From positions 1 through 64,000 of the forward strand of contig NZ_QQAK01000010.1 of NCBI RefSeq assembly GCF_003384035.1: 64,000 bases of DNA, written 5' to 3'. Shown in pieces: positions 17,095 through 26,774 of this stretch (position 1 is the stretch's first letter; each line of letters opens with the position of its first letter). Under the pieces are notes generated by a model. That model worked only from the letters and a program-made list of their open reading frames with translations. It was not told the DNA's origin and ran no database searches. The position numbers and the translations under genes were made by a program. This DNA comes from Sporosarcina sp. BI001-red. GTDB lineage: Bacteria > Bacillota > Bacilli > Bacillales_A > Planococcaceae.

Positions 17095-17490
17095 AACCCG
17101 CCCGTTTCTAGACTCAACCCGCCCGTTCAGCGCGCCAACCCGCCCGTTTCCAGGCCGAACCCGCTCGTTCCGCGCGCCAACCCGCCCGTTTCCAGGCTCA
17201 ACCCGCTCGTTCCGCGCGCCAACCCGCCCGTTTCCAGACTCAACCCGCTCCTTCCGCGCGTCAACCCGCCCGTTTCCTGAATCAACCCGCTTATTCCGCG
17301 CGCCACCCCGCCCGTTTCCAGGCTCAACCCGCTCATTCCGCCGGCCAACCCGCCCGTTTCCAGGCCGAACCCGCTCGTTTCCAGACTCAACCCGCTCATT
17401 CCGCGCGCCAACCCGCCCGTTTCCAGACTCAACCCGCTCGTTCCGCGCGCCAACCCGCCCGTTTCCAGGCTCAACCCGCTCATTCCCAAA
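17095..17490 (+). repeat. Tandem array of 21-bp half-units (42-bp period)
   Basis: About 18 half-units beginning AACCCGC(C/T)CGTTCC or AACCCGCCCGTTTCC, alternating with tails CAGGCTC and GCGCGCC. Because 21 is a multiple of 3, the minus strand stays open by chance and would encode a Gly/Leu/Glu/Thr-rich repeat. This is not a credible gene, since it has no ribosome site. The array fills the gap between a terminator and the promoter region of the subtilase gene. Confidence 0.95.
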
Positions 17491-17758
17491 AACTACCCAT
17501 CAATCTCCACAACTCCGCCAAACGCCCTACATCCACCACCTCGGACATTCATCACGGATTCCGAAGTATCTTCCACACCCAACGGACTACTCCACATGAC
17601 CTAAATAGATGCCTATTGAACGATTTTTCTGAAAAGAGAGTTAAATCTTACAAAACCTTGTCCACAAGGGATTCTAATATCTTCCAAACTATGATATTGT
17701 CATTCTGTCACTTAATTTAGTTAAGTCTGACAACAAAAAGTTTAAGGGGGAAGAGGAA

Positions 17759-20700
17759 TTGGTAAATAAGAAATTCACGAAGTTCCTAAGTACATTTTTA
17801 ACACTCATCCTGGTTCTTTCGCTTGTTCTGCCGTTCTCCGGTACTGCAAACGCGGCGCTGTTGAAACAGCCGTTCAAGTCGAATCCGCAAGATGAAAGTG
17901 TGCTCCAGCAAAAAGCTACGATTGCACAACAGACAAGCTTGTTGGAAGGGGATGCACGACTCCATAAGGATCTACAGGATCTCACGGGTAGTCAAAAAGT
18001 TCCCGTCATCATTCATTTATCCGAAAAAGCGATTGGTCTCGAACAAGGGATCAAGAAGCTGAACGGAAAGAAGATGACACAATCAGAAATCGTTCTCAAA
18101 AAAGAGAAAATCAAAGCTCAACAAAACACAACTCGAAAAGAAATGACGATTAAAAACGTCAAATTCGACCAAGTTTACTCATACGATACAGTCCTCAACG
18201 GTCTCTCCGGAACAATTCAAGCGAACGACCTCAACAAACTTCTAACAGTAAGCGGCGTGAAATACGTCGAACCCGATACAACAGTCTATGCACTAGAAGG
18301 TCTTCAGAAAGTCGACCCGAAAGTAGATGCAAAGATGGACACAAGCATTCCGTTCCTAGGCATTAACAAGCTATGGGAAGAAGGAATTGAAGGACAAGGC
18401 GTCAAAGTTGCAGTACTCGATACTGGAATCGACTCGACGCACCCTGATTTGAAAGCGGTTTATAAAGGCGGTAAAAACTTCGTTCCTCACGTAGGTAGTG
18501 ATTATGCACGCCCACGAGCAGATGACGATGGTTCTGAAACATCTCCACTCGATCGTCCGGCAAACAAGCCGGAAGTGAACGCGACTGGAAGCACATTCTA
18601 TACGACTCACGGAACGCACGTGGCAGGAACAATTGCCGCACAAGGTAATAACGAATTCGGCATCAAAGGAATCGCGCCGAAAGTTGACCTATACTCGTAC
18701 CGCGTTCTTGGCGCTTACGGGAGTGGCTCAACTTCAGGAATCATCAAAGCAATTGATACAGCAGTTATCGAGAAAATCGATGTGATCAACCTATCACTCG
18801 GTGGCGGCGCAAACTCTGAAACTGATGGTGCATCTTTTGCCATCAATAACGCAATGCTGGCAGGTACGATTTCTGTCATCGCAACAGGAAACTCAGGCCC
18901 GAACCGAGGCACAATGGGGACACCCGCAACATCACGTCTTGGAATCGCGGTTGGTAATACAACAAATCCTGAAACACATTTCAAATCCAACGTAAACGTA
19001 ACAGCAGGAGACTTCACATACAACAAAGTGAACGACCTAATGGCAACGACATTTGGTAAAGACGTAGAAACACAATTGGCAGGCGACTACGATCTAGTTG
19101 CAGTACCAGGACTAGGTGCTGAAAAAGATTACGCAGGCCTTGACGTAGCCGGTAAAGTTGCACTTGTTTCTCGTGGAGAAATCGCATTCGTCGATAAAGT
19201 CGAAGCGGCTAGAGCGAAAGGTGCAGCAGCTATTATCGTCCACAACTTTGCAGGTGGAACTAATGCACCGAACAAATCAGACGTATTCCTAGGGGACGCG
19301 TTCGAATTCATTCCGACATTTGATATGTCCGTAACAGACGGGGACGCACTTCGCGCGGCTCTAGCAACAGCACCAGGAACTATTTCGTTTGATCAATTCT
19401 CAAGCATTAAAACAACAGGTGATGACGTCAATGACTCAAGTTCACGCGGTCCATCTACACCGAACTTTGACATTAAGCCAGACGTATCAGCACCTGGAAC
19501 TAACATTATGTCAACAATCCCAATGTATGGGAATGACTTCCCGGACGCAGATTACAGTGAGGCCTACTCACGTAAAACTGGGACATCCATGGCAACTCCT
19601 CACATCGCTGGAATCGCAGCACTCGTAAGACAAGCGAATCCGACATGGAACGCATTTGACGTAAAAGTAGCTCTTTCAAACACAGCAAAATTGCTCGATA
19701 CGAAAAAGTATGACGTCTTCGCACAAGGAGCAGGACGCGTCGATGCTTACCAAGCGGCACACGCAGATGTACTTGCTTATGCGATCGACACGGCAAATAA
19801 CGACGGAACGATAGTTGAAAACTTAAAAGGAACCGTTACATTCGGTCCTCAAAAGTTGGATAAAAACCTCTCTGTCACAAAGAAAATTAACGTGAAAGAT
19901 TTGAAATCAGTGGGCGGGGACTATACCGTATCTGTTGATGTAACAAAAGGATTTGGCGACGCAAAACTAACAGTCGACAAGCCTGAATTCACATTGAATG
20001 GCGAACAGGAACTAAACGTGACGCTTACTGCTTCAAAAGCAACAACAAAAGCTGGAGATGAAATTCTCGGCTACATCCACATCAAAGGCAACGGCAAAGA
20101 TCTCTCATTACCATTTGCTGCTGACTTTGGAGGCGCAGCGGCCGTCGCATTAAAAGACATGAAAATTACAGAAACAGATCTTTCATTCAATGGAGATGGC
20201 GTGAAAGACGAGGCCGTTCTCTCATTCACAATTACAGGGGATGTAGGAGCAAACTATATTGAACTTTGGAATATTATGGACCCAACGGGCGGGAAATTTG
20301 AAGATGGGTACATTGGATATCTGCACGCTGGTACTGAATTGGCAGGAGGATCTTATACTCTTCCAATCACTGGCGGCTATACGCCTTGGGGTGGAACTGG
20401 GGAAACGAAGATCCCAGACGGATTATATACAATCGACTTCACAGCTGAACCGAAGTCAGGCAATCCGAAAACAATCTCTGATTACGTTGGACCTGTCGTT
20501 GTAAAATCGACAGCAGGCACAATTGAAGGGGAAGTTGATGACACAAAAGCAACGGGTAAAGTCATCGACAAGTACGTTGACTACCAAAACGAACTCGTAA
20601 AATACGGAATGGGCTACGATATCAATACAAAACTTTCAGCAACATACGAAGTGACAGCAAATGATGCAGTCGTCAATTCAGGTGCAGTGAAATTAGCACA

Positions 20701-22723
20701 AGACGGCACATTCTCATTCGAACTTCCAACGTTTGATAAAACCAAAAACAACGTCACTGTGAAATATGCAGACGCTGCTGGCAACAAGGCAGAACAAGTC
20801 ATCTACACAGCAGTCGACGAGCCAGTAGACACAGTTTCCGTTTCAGTGGATCAATCCGCACTCGACTTGAAAGTAGGCGACGCAGCTCAACTTCTAGTTA
20901 CAGAAACAACAACGAAGCCAGATGGTACGTCAACTGACCGCGACGTAACGGCAGAAGCAACATTCGCTTCAAGCGATGCTGCTGTTGCAACAGTTTCAGG
21001 CGGGAAAGTAACTGCAATCGCTGCAGGTACAGCGGATATCGCAGTCACTTACAACGATTTCACACAATCAGTTCCTGTAACAGTTACAGCTGAACCTGTG
21101 AAAGAAGAAGTCAGCTACGCGCTAAACAAGAAAGAACTATCACTTGGGGTTGGCCAGCAAGAACAGCTGATCATCACTGAAACGAAAGTAAAAGCTGACG
21201 GCACAGTCGTGAAAACAGACGTAACGCCAACAGTCAACTTCAACGTTGTAGATAACTCAATCGCGACAGTTCACAAAGGTCTTGTTACTGCTCACAAATC
21301 GGGCAAAACACAAGTCCGCGTCATGATTCCAGGACAAGATACTCGCTTCGTTTATCTAGAAGTGAAAGATCTTCCTCAAGACGTAGTAACATATTCTGTG
21401 GACAAAAATGCATTGAAATTAGGCGTTGGTCAGCAAGAACAACTGACAATTATACAAACAACAGTGAAGCCAGACGGCACGGTAGTCGAAAAAGACTTCA
21501 CGCCATCAACTAGCTTCAACGTGGTGAACAACAAAATCGCAACGGTTTCAAAAGGACTCGTAACTGCTCAAAAAGCTGGTAAAACACAAGTCCGCGTCAT
21601 GATTCCGGGCGAAGACACGATCTTCGTTTATGTTGAAGTCGTAACACCTCCACAAAACATCGTCACGTATTCTGTGGATAAAACAGACGTGAAGATGCAA
21701 GTGAATCAGCAAAAGCAAATTAAGATCAATGAGAAAACAGTGACGCCAGATGGCAAAATCACTGAAAAAGACGTAACAGGCGCAAGTAACTACAGCGTCG
21801 TTAACAACAAAATTGCTACAGTTAAAAAAGGATTGATCAGCGCGCTCACACCAGGCAAAACACAAGTGAAAGTCGTCTTGCCAAACGGTGAAAGTCTACT
21901 CGTCTACTTGACGGTGAAAGGCGAGCCCGCTCCAATCGTTACGTATTCGTTGGATAAAGACAGTGTCTCCTTGAAAGCAGGGGACACCGCTTCTATCCAG
22001 CTCGTCGAAACAACGACGAAAGCAGATGGCACGTCGACAACAAAAGACGTAACAACAAACGCAGCATTCCAGTCCAACAATGCGGACGTTGCAAAAGTAT
22101 TCCAAGGTAAAATCACAGCAATCAGTGCAGGAGACGCAGAAATCAGCGTCACACTCGGTGACTTCACAACGACTGTTAAAGTTCACGTGGAAGCCGCTGC
22201 ACCAAAGTCAGTAGTAGTGACTGAAGATATGATTGCTTCATTCATCGGAGACAAAAAAGCGAAACAAATCATTGTTGACGTACCTGTGGCTGTTGGCACG
22301 ATGGATGTAGAGTTCTCGAAAGCAGTATTGAAGCAAATCGAGAAATCTGGCAAAGATCTTGTCCTAAAAGCAGGCAACGCAGCGTACACGTTCGAAGACG
22401 ATGCTGTTGGAGAACTGCTTAGTCGCGCTGGCGACGCAGTCATCACACTCGGCACATCTTCATCGGCTGATGTGAAAAATGCAGTCACAGATGTCTATGC
22501 AATCGAATTGTCCAAAGGCACAGCAGCTCAGAAATCTGCATTGAAAAAGTTTGATGAAGAAATAGCAGTTGCGATCCAAGTGGATGAAGCAACAGCGAAA
22601 CAGTTGAAGAAAGCTGAAGCTCTCAACTTAGTCACAAACCAATCATCAAAAGTCAAAGTGAAGAAGAACGAAGCGCAGTTCAATATTGAAGCTGCAGGAA
22701 GCTACGTGATTGTTCAAAAGTAA
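17759..22723 (+). CDS. Large secreted subtilisin-like protease with PA and Ig-like domains
   Basis: 1654 residues. TTG start after AAGGGGGAAGAGG. The signal peptide has a hydrophobic core LTLILVLSLVLPFS. An inhibitor I9-like propeptide spans about 75-185. The S8 catalytic triad is Asp221 (AVLDTGIDSTHPD), His284 (HGTHVAGT) and Ser610 (GTSMATPHIAG). A protease-associated insert (about 440-535) lies within the catalytic domain, as in lactocepin-like enzymes. Fn3-like regions follow. From about 1020 to 1485 there are five BIG2-type Ig repeats with very similar strands (VGQQEQL, GKTQVRVMIPG). No SLH or LPXTG anchor is visible. Role: extracellular protein degradation. Confidence 0.93.
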   Translation: MVNKKFTKFLSTFLTLILVLSLVLPFSGTANAALLKQPFKSNPQDESVLQQKATIAQQTSLLEGDARLHKDLQDLTGSQKVPVIIHLSEKAIGLEQGIKKLNGKKMTQSEIVLKKEKIKAQQNTTRKEMTIKNVKFDQVYSYDTVLNGLSGTIQANDLNKLLTVSGVKYVEPDTTVYALEGLQKVDPKVDAKMDTSIPFLGINKLWEEGIEGQGVKVAVLDTGIDSTHPDLKAVYKGGKNFVPHVGSDYARPRADDDGSETSPLDRPANKPEVNATGSTFYTTHGTHVAGTIAAQGNNEFGIKGIAPKVDLYSYRVLGAYGSGSTSGIIKAIDTAVIEKIDVINLSLGGGANSETDGASFAINNAMLAGTISVIATGNSGPNRGTMGTPATSRLGIAVGNTTNPETHFKSNVNVTAGDFTYNKVNDLMATTFGKDVETQLAGDYDLVAVPGLGAEKDYAGLDVAGKVALVSRGEIAFVDKVEAARAKGAAAIIVHNFAGGTNAPNKSDVFLGDAFEFIPTFDMSVTDGDALRAALATAPGTISFDQFSSIKTTGDDVNDSSSRGPSTPNFDIKPDVSAPGTNIMSTIPMYGNDFPDADYSEAYSRKTGTSMATPHIAGIAALVRQANPTWNAFDVKVALSNTAKLLDTKKYDVFAQGAGRVDAYQAAHADVLAYAIDTANNDGTIVENLKGTVTFGPQKLDKNLSVTKKINVKDLKSVGGDYTVSVDVTKGFGDAKLTVDKPEFTLNGEQELNVTLTASKATTKAGDEILGYIHIKGNGKDLSLPFAADFGGAAAVALKDMKITETDLSFNGDGVKDEAVLSFTITGDVGANYIELWNIMDPTGGKFEDGYIGYLHAGTELAGGSYTLPITGGYTPWGGTGETKIPDGLYTIDFTAEPKSGNPKTISDYVGPVVVKSTAGTIEGEVDDTKATGKVIDKYVDYQNELVKYGMGYDINTKLSATYEVTANDAVVNSGAVKLAQDGTFSFELPTFDKTKNNVTVKYADAAGNKAEQVIYTAVDEPVDTVSVSVDQSALDLKVGDAAQLLVTETTTKPDGTSTDRDVTAEATFASSDAAVATVSGGKVTAIAAGTADIAVTYNDFTQSVPVTVTAEPVKEEVSYALNKKELSLGVGQQEQLIITETKVKADGTVVKTDVTPTVNFNVVDNSIATVHKGLVTAHKSGKTQVRVMIPGQDTRFVYLEVKDLPQDVVTYSVDKNALKLGVGQQEQLTIIQTTVKPDGTVVEKDFTPSTSFNVVNNKIATVSKGLVTAQKAGKTQVRVMIPGEDTIFVYVEVVTPPQNIVTYSVDKTDVKMQVNQQKQIKINEKTVTPDGKITEKDVTGASNYSVVNNKIATVKKGLISALTPGKTQVKVVLPNGESLLVYLTVKGEPAPIVTYSLDKDSVSLKAGDTASIQLVETTTKADGTSTTKDVTTNAAFQSNNADVAKVFQGKITAISAGDAEISVTLGDFTTTVKVHVEAAAPKSVVVTEDMIASFIGDKKAKQIIVDVPVAVGTMDVEFSKAVLKQIEKSGKDLVLKAGNAAYTFEDDAVGELLSRAGDAVITLGTSSSADVKNAVTDVYAIELSKGTAAQKSALKKFDEEIAVAIQVDEATAKQLKKAEALNLVTNQSSKVKVKKNEAQFNIEAAGSYVIVQK

Positions 22724-22730
22724 TCGAGAA

Positions 22731-22756
22731 AAGGCTGCCTGCGGGCAGCCTTTTTG
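22731..22756 (+). terminator. Terminator of the large subtilase
   Basis: AAGGCTGCC-tgcg-GGCAGCCTTTTT, a compact stem with a T-run, directly after the stop codon. Confidence 0.92.
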
Positions 22757-22770
22757 CATGGTGTTGTGAC

Positions 22771-22895
22771 GAACCGCTCGATCCCCGCGAATACAACCCC
22801 ACTCCAAACCGTATCCAAGCTCGCGACCAATCCGTCTTTCCGCGTTTTAAAACCAAGACTAATTGGTGTGCTCCGCTTCGCTGCGCATTTAGTGA
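22771..22895 (+). repeat. 125-bp palindrome-containing element, copy 1
   Basis: Nearly identical to 23042-23166. It starts GAACCGCTCGATCCCCGCG and contains CTCGCGACCAATCCGTC, then ACCAAGACTAATTGGTGTGC and CTTCGCTGCGCATTTAGTGA. ACCAAT and ATTGGT form the inner arms of an imperfect inverted repeat. Related in plan to the elements near 27.6, 29.2 and 29.5 kb. Confidence 0.85.
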
Positions 22896-23041
22896 GGGGA
22901 AGTGGGTGCCGTAGCGAACCGCTCGTTTTTGCTCCTTAACCGCTCCAATCCACGTGCTAACCGCTCGATTCAGTCACATAACCGCTCCAATCCTCTGGCG
23001 AACCGCTCCATTCGGCCAGCTAACCGCTCGTTTCCTCTCCC
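22896..23041 (+). repeat. Short array of 21-bp half-units between twin elements
   Basis: About seven degenerate half-units of the form AACCGCTC(C/G)(A/T)TTC followed by variable tails. It bridges the two 125-bp elements. Same family as the array at 23213-23590. Confidence 0.8.
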
Positions 23042-23166
23042 GAACCGTTCGATCCCCGCGAATACATCCCCACTGCAATCCGTATCCAAGCTCGCGACCA
23101 ATCCGTCTTTCCGCATTTCAAAACCAAGACTAATTGGTGTGCTCCGCTTCGCTGCGCATTTAGTGA
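23042..23166 (+). repeat. 125-bp palindrome-containing element, copy 2
   Basis: Differs from copy 1 at only a few positions. It has the same length and orientation and is followed at once by the next array. Confidence 0.85.
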
Positions 23167-23212
23167 TGAAAGAATGCGAGCATGTGGTCTTTTGCTGGCT
23201 TTCCGGTCTCGA

Positions 23213-23590
23213 ACCCGCTCGATTCGGCCTCGAACCCGCTCGTTTCCCCGAGCAACCCGCTCGATCTGGCCTCGAACCCGCTCGTTTCCTCGAGCAACCC
23301 GCTCGATCCGGCCTTGAACCCGCTCGTTTCCTCGAGCAACCCGCTCGATCCGGCCTCGAACCCGCTCGTTTCCCCGAGCAACCCGCTCGTTCCGGCCTCG
23401 AACCCGCTCGTTTCCTCGAGCAACCCGCTCGATCCGGCCTTGAACCCGCTCGTTTCCCCGAGCAACCCGCTCGATCCGGCCTCGAACCCGCTCGTTCCCC
23501 CGAGCAACCCGCTCGTTCCCCCGAGCAACCCGCTCGTTCCGGCCTCGAACCCGCTCGTTTCCCCGAGCAACCCATCCGTTCCCACCACAC
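23213..23590 (+). repeat. Tandem array of 21-bp half-units (42-bp period)
   Basis: About 18 half-units AACCCGCTCG(A/T)TCC, alternating tails GGCCTCG and CCGAGC. Several reading frames on both strands stay open only because the unit length is divisible by three. They show no ribosome site and are not annotated as genes. Confidence 0.95.
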
Positions 23591-23697
23591 AAAGTAACCC
23601 ACCAGTTGACCCGCCACTTCAAATATCAACCAATAGTAGATTGAATCACCTGCCGATTAACATATACTGAAGATAGAAGAAAAAAGGGGGAGACACC

Positions 23698-24795
23698 ATG
23701 CTCCAAATCGGTACCATCATACTACGCGAACGTCAGAGGATGAACATTACGCAAGAAACACTCGCCGCACATTGCCAAGTCACAAAAGCATCCGTCTCGA
23801 AGTGGGAGAAAGGACAAAGTTATCCCGACATCACGCTACTTCCGAAACTCGCAGCCTATTTTGATATCACGGTCGATGAACTGCTCCACTATGAGCAAGA
23901 AATATCCAAGCAAACCATCCAAGACTTGTATAATGACTTCTCGCAAAAGTTCGGAAAAGCACCGTTTTCACAAGTTTTCGAAGAAGTCGAAAACCAAGTG
24001 AAGACGCACTATCACCATCCATCGCTACTTCTGCAAATGAGTGTTCTCATGCTCAATCATTACCAACTTGCTGAAGACAGCGCGAGCATCTTGAACAAAA
24101 TCACACAATGGCTCGAGCGCATCCGCCAGGTCAGCGACGACGTTTGGGTACTGAGACAAGTGAACTCGTTACAAGCAAGCGTTGCACTCATGCAAGAAAA
24201 CCCGCAAAAGACACTCGAACTCCTAGACGGCGTCATTCAACCAAGTATCGGAGACGAACTGGTGCTCGCAACCGCCTATGAACAAGTCGGAAACACCGAA
24301 GAAGCCACACGCGCGATCCAAGTGATGATGTACCAAAGCGTCCTTCAACTCGTTGGGAGCAGTCCAATTTATCTAAGACTCACAGCGTCCAAACACGCTT
24401 CTTTCAATGAAACCATTCGTAGAATCGACGGTTTGATTGACCTGTACGAACTCAAAAATCTTCATCCTAATATGTGCATACAATTTTATGTTAGCGTCGC
24501 ACAAGCTGCTGCAAAGGAACAAAATCGTGAGCTACTCTACTGCTACCTCACGAAGTACGTAGACGTGTGTATCTACAATCTATGGCCAATCGCACTTCGC
24601 GGAGATGACTATTTTTATCTATTAGAAGACTGGCTGGAGCAATTGGATCTGGGCAAAAACTCGCTACGCAACGATGAAATCATTAAACAATCGATCCTTG
24701 AGTTCATGGAAGCACCATTTTTTGAAACCTATCAAAGAGATGAAGAAATGCGCGCTCTAAAAAAGAAATTACAGTGGGGATTGGAGGGTAAATAA
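23698..24795 (+). CDS. XRE-family regulator with C-terminal helical repeats
   Basis: 365 residues, ATG after AAAAGGGGGAGA. Residues about 5-62 form a helix-turn-helix (LAAHCQVTKASVSKWEKGQS, then PDITLLPKLAAYFDITVDEL). The remainder is TPR-like helical repeats, as in other Firmicutes regulators that sense a ligand or peptide. It overlaps the PLDc_N gene by one base (TAATG) and heads the ABC-transporter operon, so it probably controls that operon. Confidence 0.87.
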   Translation: MLQIGTIILRERQRMNITQETLAAHCQVTKASVSKWEKGQSYPDITLLPKLAAYFDITVDELLHYEQEISKQTIQDLYNDFSQKFGKAPFSQVFEEVENQVKTHYHHPSLLLQMSVLMLNHYQLAEDSASILNKITQWLERIRQVSDDVWVLRQVNSLQASVALMQENPQKTLELLDGVIQPSIGDELVLATAYEQVGNTEEATRAIQVMMYQSVLQLVGSSPIYLRLTASKHASFNETIRRIDGLIDLYELKNLHPNMCIQFYVSVAQAAAKEQNRELLYCYLTKYVDVCIYNLWPIALRGDDYFYLLEDWLEQLDLGKNSLRNDEIIKQSILEFMEAPFFETYQRDEEMRALKKKLQWGLEGK

Positions 24796-25022
24796 TGAAC
24801 ACAGATTTGGACCTACTCATCGAATACTTGCCGTTCATCATACCACTCGTCCTTTTACAAGTTGGACTCGCCATTTTTTCCGTCATTCACGTCATACGCC
24901 ACCCGCATTACCGGTTCGGCAACCAAGTGCTGTGGCTATTGATCGTACTTTTCATTCAATTCATCGGACCACTTATTTACTTCATTGCAGGAAGGGGAGA
25001 CGAAGATGGTCGTATCCATTAA
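24795..25022 (+). CDS. PLDc_N-type small membrane protein
   Basis: 75 residues with two hydrophobic helices (FIIPLVLLQVGLAIFSVI and LWLLIVLFIQFIGPLIYFIA), ending GRGDEDGRIH. The second helix with GPLIYFIAGR fits the phospholipase-D N-terminal domain family, which lacks the catalytic part. Overlaps both neighbours in the operon. Such proteins often accompany bacitracin- or stress-type ABC exporters; the exact role is unknown. Confidence 0.82.
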   Translation: MNTDLDLLIEYLPFIIPLVLLQVGLAIFSVIHVIRHPHYRFGNQVLWLLIVLFIQFIGPLIYFIAGRGDEDGRIH

Positions 25023-25902
25023 CAACGTCACGAAGAGATTTGGCGCAAAAGAAGTGCTCCAAAACGTCAACCTAGCGATCCCAGAGAACTCCATTTTTGG
25101 ATTCGTCGGAGCGAACGGTGCCGGGAAAACGACACTCATGAAATGCATGCTAGGGCTACTCCCCGTCACGTCTGGCACCATCACAATCGCCGGAGAAGCC
25201 GTCACATTCGGCCAAACGAAATCGAACGCACACGTTGGCTACTTGCCGGACGTCCCGGAGTTTTATCCGTATTACACGGCTCAAGAATATTTGAAACTAT
25301 GCGCTGTCATCACCAATATGCCGAAACGAGAACGTAAGCAACGTATCGAAGAATTGCTAGAACTCGTAGGATTAATCCAAACCAAATCCCCCATCCGAAC
25401 GTACTCGAGAGGCATGAAACAGCGGCTCGGCATTGCGCAAGCACTCCTGAATCGCCCGAAACTACTAATTTGCGATGAACCCACGTCGGCTCTCGATCCA
25501 GTCGGACGTGCACAGATTTTAACCATATTGCAAGCGGCTAAATCCGAAACAACGGTCTTCTTTTCAACGCACATTCTGTCAGACGCCGAGCAAATTTGCG
25601 ATCGTGTCGCCATGCTGCACGAAGGAACCATCATCTTTGAAGACGAACTCACCGCGCTCCAACAACAAGTGGACCATCAATTCGTATTCACGTTCACCAC
25701 ATCAGTAAACCAAGCGTTATCACAGCTCAGCGAACTCGAACATCACATGTATATAGAAGAAGATGCACTTATCGTACAGTTATCAAGCGAAAACGAACGA
25801 CTCCAATTCATGCGCGAACTCACGGATCGCAATCTTGTCATCCAATCGATGCACCCTCATACAAAACTGCTCGAACAAGTCGTGCTGGAGGTGCTGAAAT
25901 GA
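25006..25902 (+). CDS. ABC transporter ATP-binding protein
   Basis: 298 residues from the ATG preceded by GGAAGGGGAG. Walker A GANGAGKTT, Q-loop region, signature YSRGMKQRLG, Walker B LLICDEPTSALDP and the H-loop His in FFSTHILSD are all intact. The C-terminal extension (about 215-298) is that of the CcmA/NatA-like exporter class. It overlaps the permease by 4 bp (ATGA). Together they form a single-ATPase, single-permease ABC-2 exporter. Substrate unknown. Confidence 0.93.
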   Translation: MVVSINNVTKRFGAKEVLQNVNLAIPENSIFGFVGANGAGKTTLMKCMLGLLPVTSGTITIAGEAVTFGQTKSNAHVGYLPDVPEFYPYYTAQEYLKLCAVITNMPKRERKQRIEELLELVGLIQTKSPIRTYSRGMKQRLGIAQALLNRPKLLICDEPTSALDPVGRAQILTILQAAKSETTVFFSTHILSDAEQICDRVAMLHEGTIIFEDELTALQQQVDHQFVFTFTTSVNQALSQLSELEHHMYIEEDALIVQLSSENERLQFMRELTDRNLVIQSMHPHTKLLEQVVLEVLK

Positions 25903-26663
25903 GTTCCTGGCTAGGTTTTCTGAAGAAAGAATGGACAGAAAGTGTGAAGTCCTACAAGCTACTGCTGACCCTCTTGATCTTTTCTGTGCTCGGCGTCATG
26001 AATCCGTTTATCGTAAAAATCACACCTACTCTCATGAAGAATTTCATGCCAGAAGGCACGGTTCTGAATCTACCAGATCCAACTGCAATTGATTCATGGC
26101 TGCAATTCTACAAAAACTTTCCCCAAATGGGACTGTTCATCTTCATACTTTTGTTCAGCACGATGATGTCGAAAGAACTGGAAAAAGGCACTCTCGTCAT
26201 CTTGCTCACAAAAGGGCTGCGGCGGAGCACGGTCATCACCGCGAAATTTGCAATGGGATTTACTTATTGGACACTCGCATTCCTGCTCACTTTCATCATT
26301 ACCTATAGCTATACCGCCTTTTATTGGGATCAAAGCATCGTTCAGCACGTGTTTCTCGCGGCAGGATGTGTCTATGTATTCGGGTTACTCCTATTCACCA
26401 TCACACTTTGGGGGAACACCTATTTCGCATCCGCATATGGTGGTCTTTTGGTGACGGTGGTTGCTGTTATCGCACTGTTCATCGTCGCGATTTTCCCCGA
26501 GTCCGCATCGTGGAATCCACTCCAACTATTGACAGCCCCTCCGCACATGTTGACAGGGGAAGTGGCATTGGTAGAAATGCGAACGCCATTTATCATCGCA
26601 ATAGGAACACTATTCATCTTTCTTTTAGGAACTATTTTTCATTTCAATAAAAAACGTCTATAA
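25899..26663 (+). CDS. ABC-2 type permease
   Basis: 254 residues with six predicted membrane helices. A first helix near 22-42 is followed by an extracellular loop and then a cytoplasmic stretch with MMSKELEKGTLVILLTKGL, the conserved coupling region of ABC-2 permeases. Last gene of the XRE-PLDc_N-ABC operon. Confidence 0.88.
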   Translation: MSSWLGFLKKEWTESVKSYKLLLTLLIFSVLGVMNPFIVKITPTLMKNFMPEGTVLNLPDPTAIDSWLQFYKNFPQMGLFIFILLFSTMMSKELEKGTLVILLTKGLRRSTVITAKFAMGFTYWTLAFLLTFIITYSYTAFYWDQSIVQHVFLAAGCVYVFGLLLFTITLWGNTYFASAYGGLLVTVVAVIALFIVAIFPESASWNPLQLLTAPPHMLTGEVALVEMRTPFIIAIGTLFIFLLGTIFHFNKKRL

Positions 26664-26774
26664 CACTCTATTTCATTAGAATAAAGGCGGTGCTATTTTG
26701 ACATGCAGTCTGTTTTGTAAGGTCGTTCCAGGGTATACTAACCATAATAGGTTTGTAGAAGGGGGAGTGACCGG

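Noticed and set aside
17127-17489. Minus-strand Gly/Leu/Glu repeat protein of 120 residues
   Set aside because: Pure tandem-array translation with no start context.
22902-23670. Open frames on both strands across the repeat array (140-230 residues)
   Set aside because: They exist because the half-unit is 21 bp with no stops. No ribosome sites, no signal peptide, and mutually overlapping in several frames.
26096-26650. Alternative-frame ORFs inside the ABC permease
   Set aside because: Shadows of the real membrane-protein frame.
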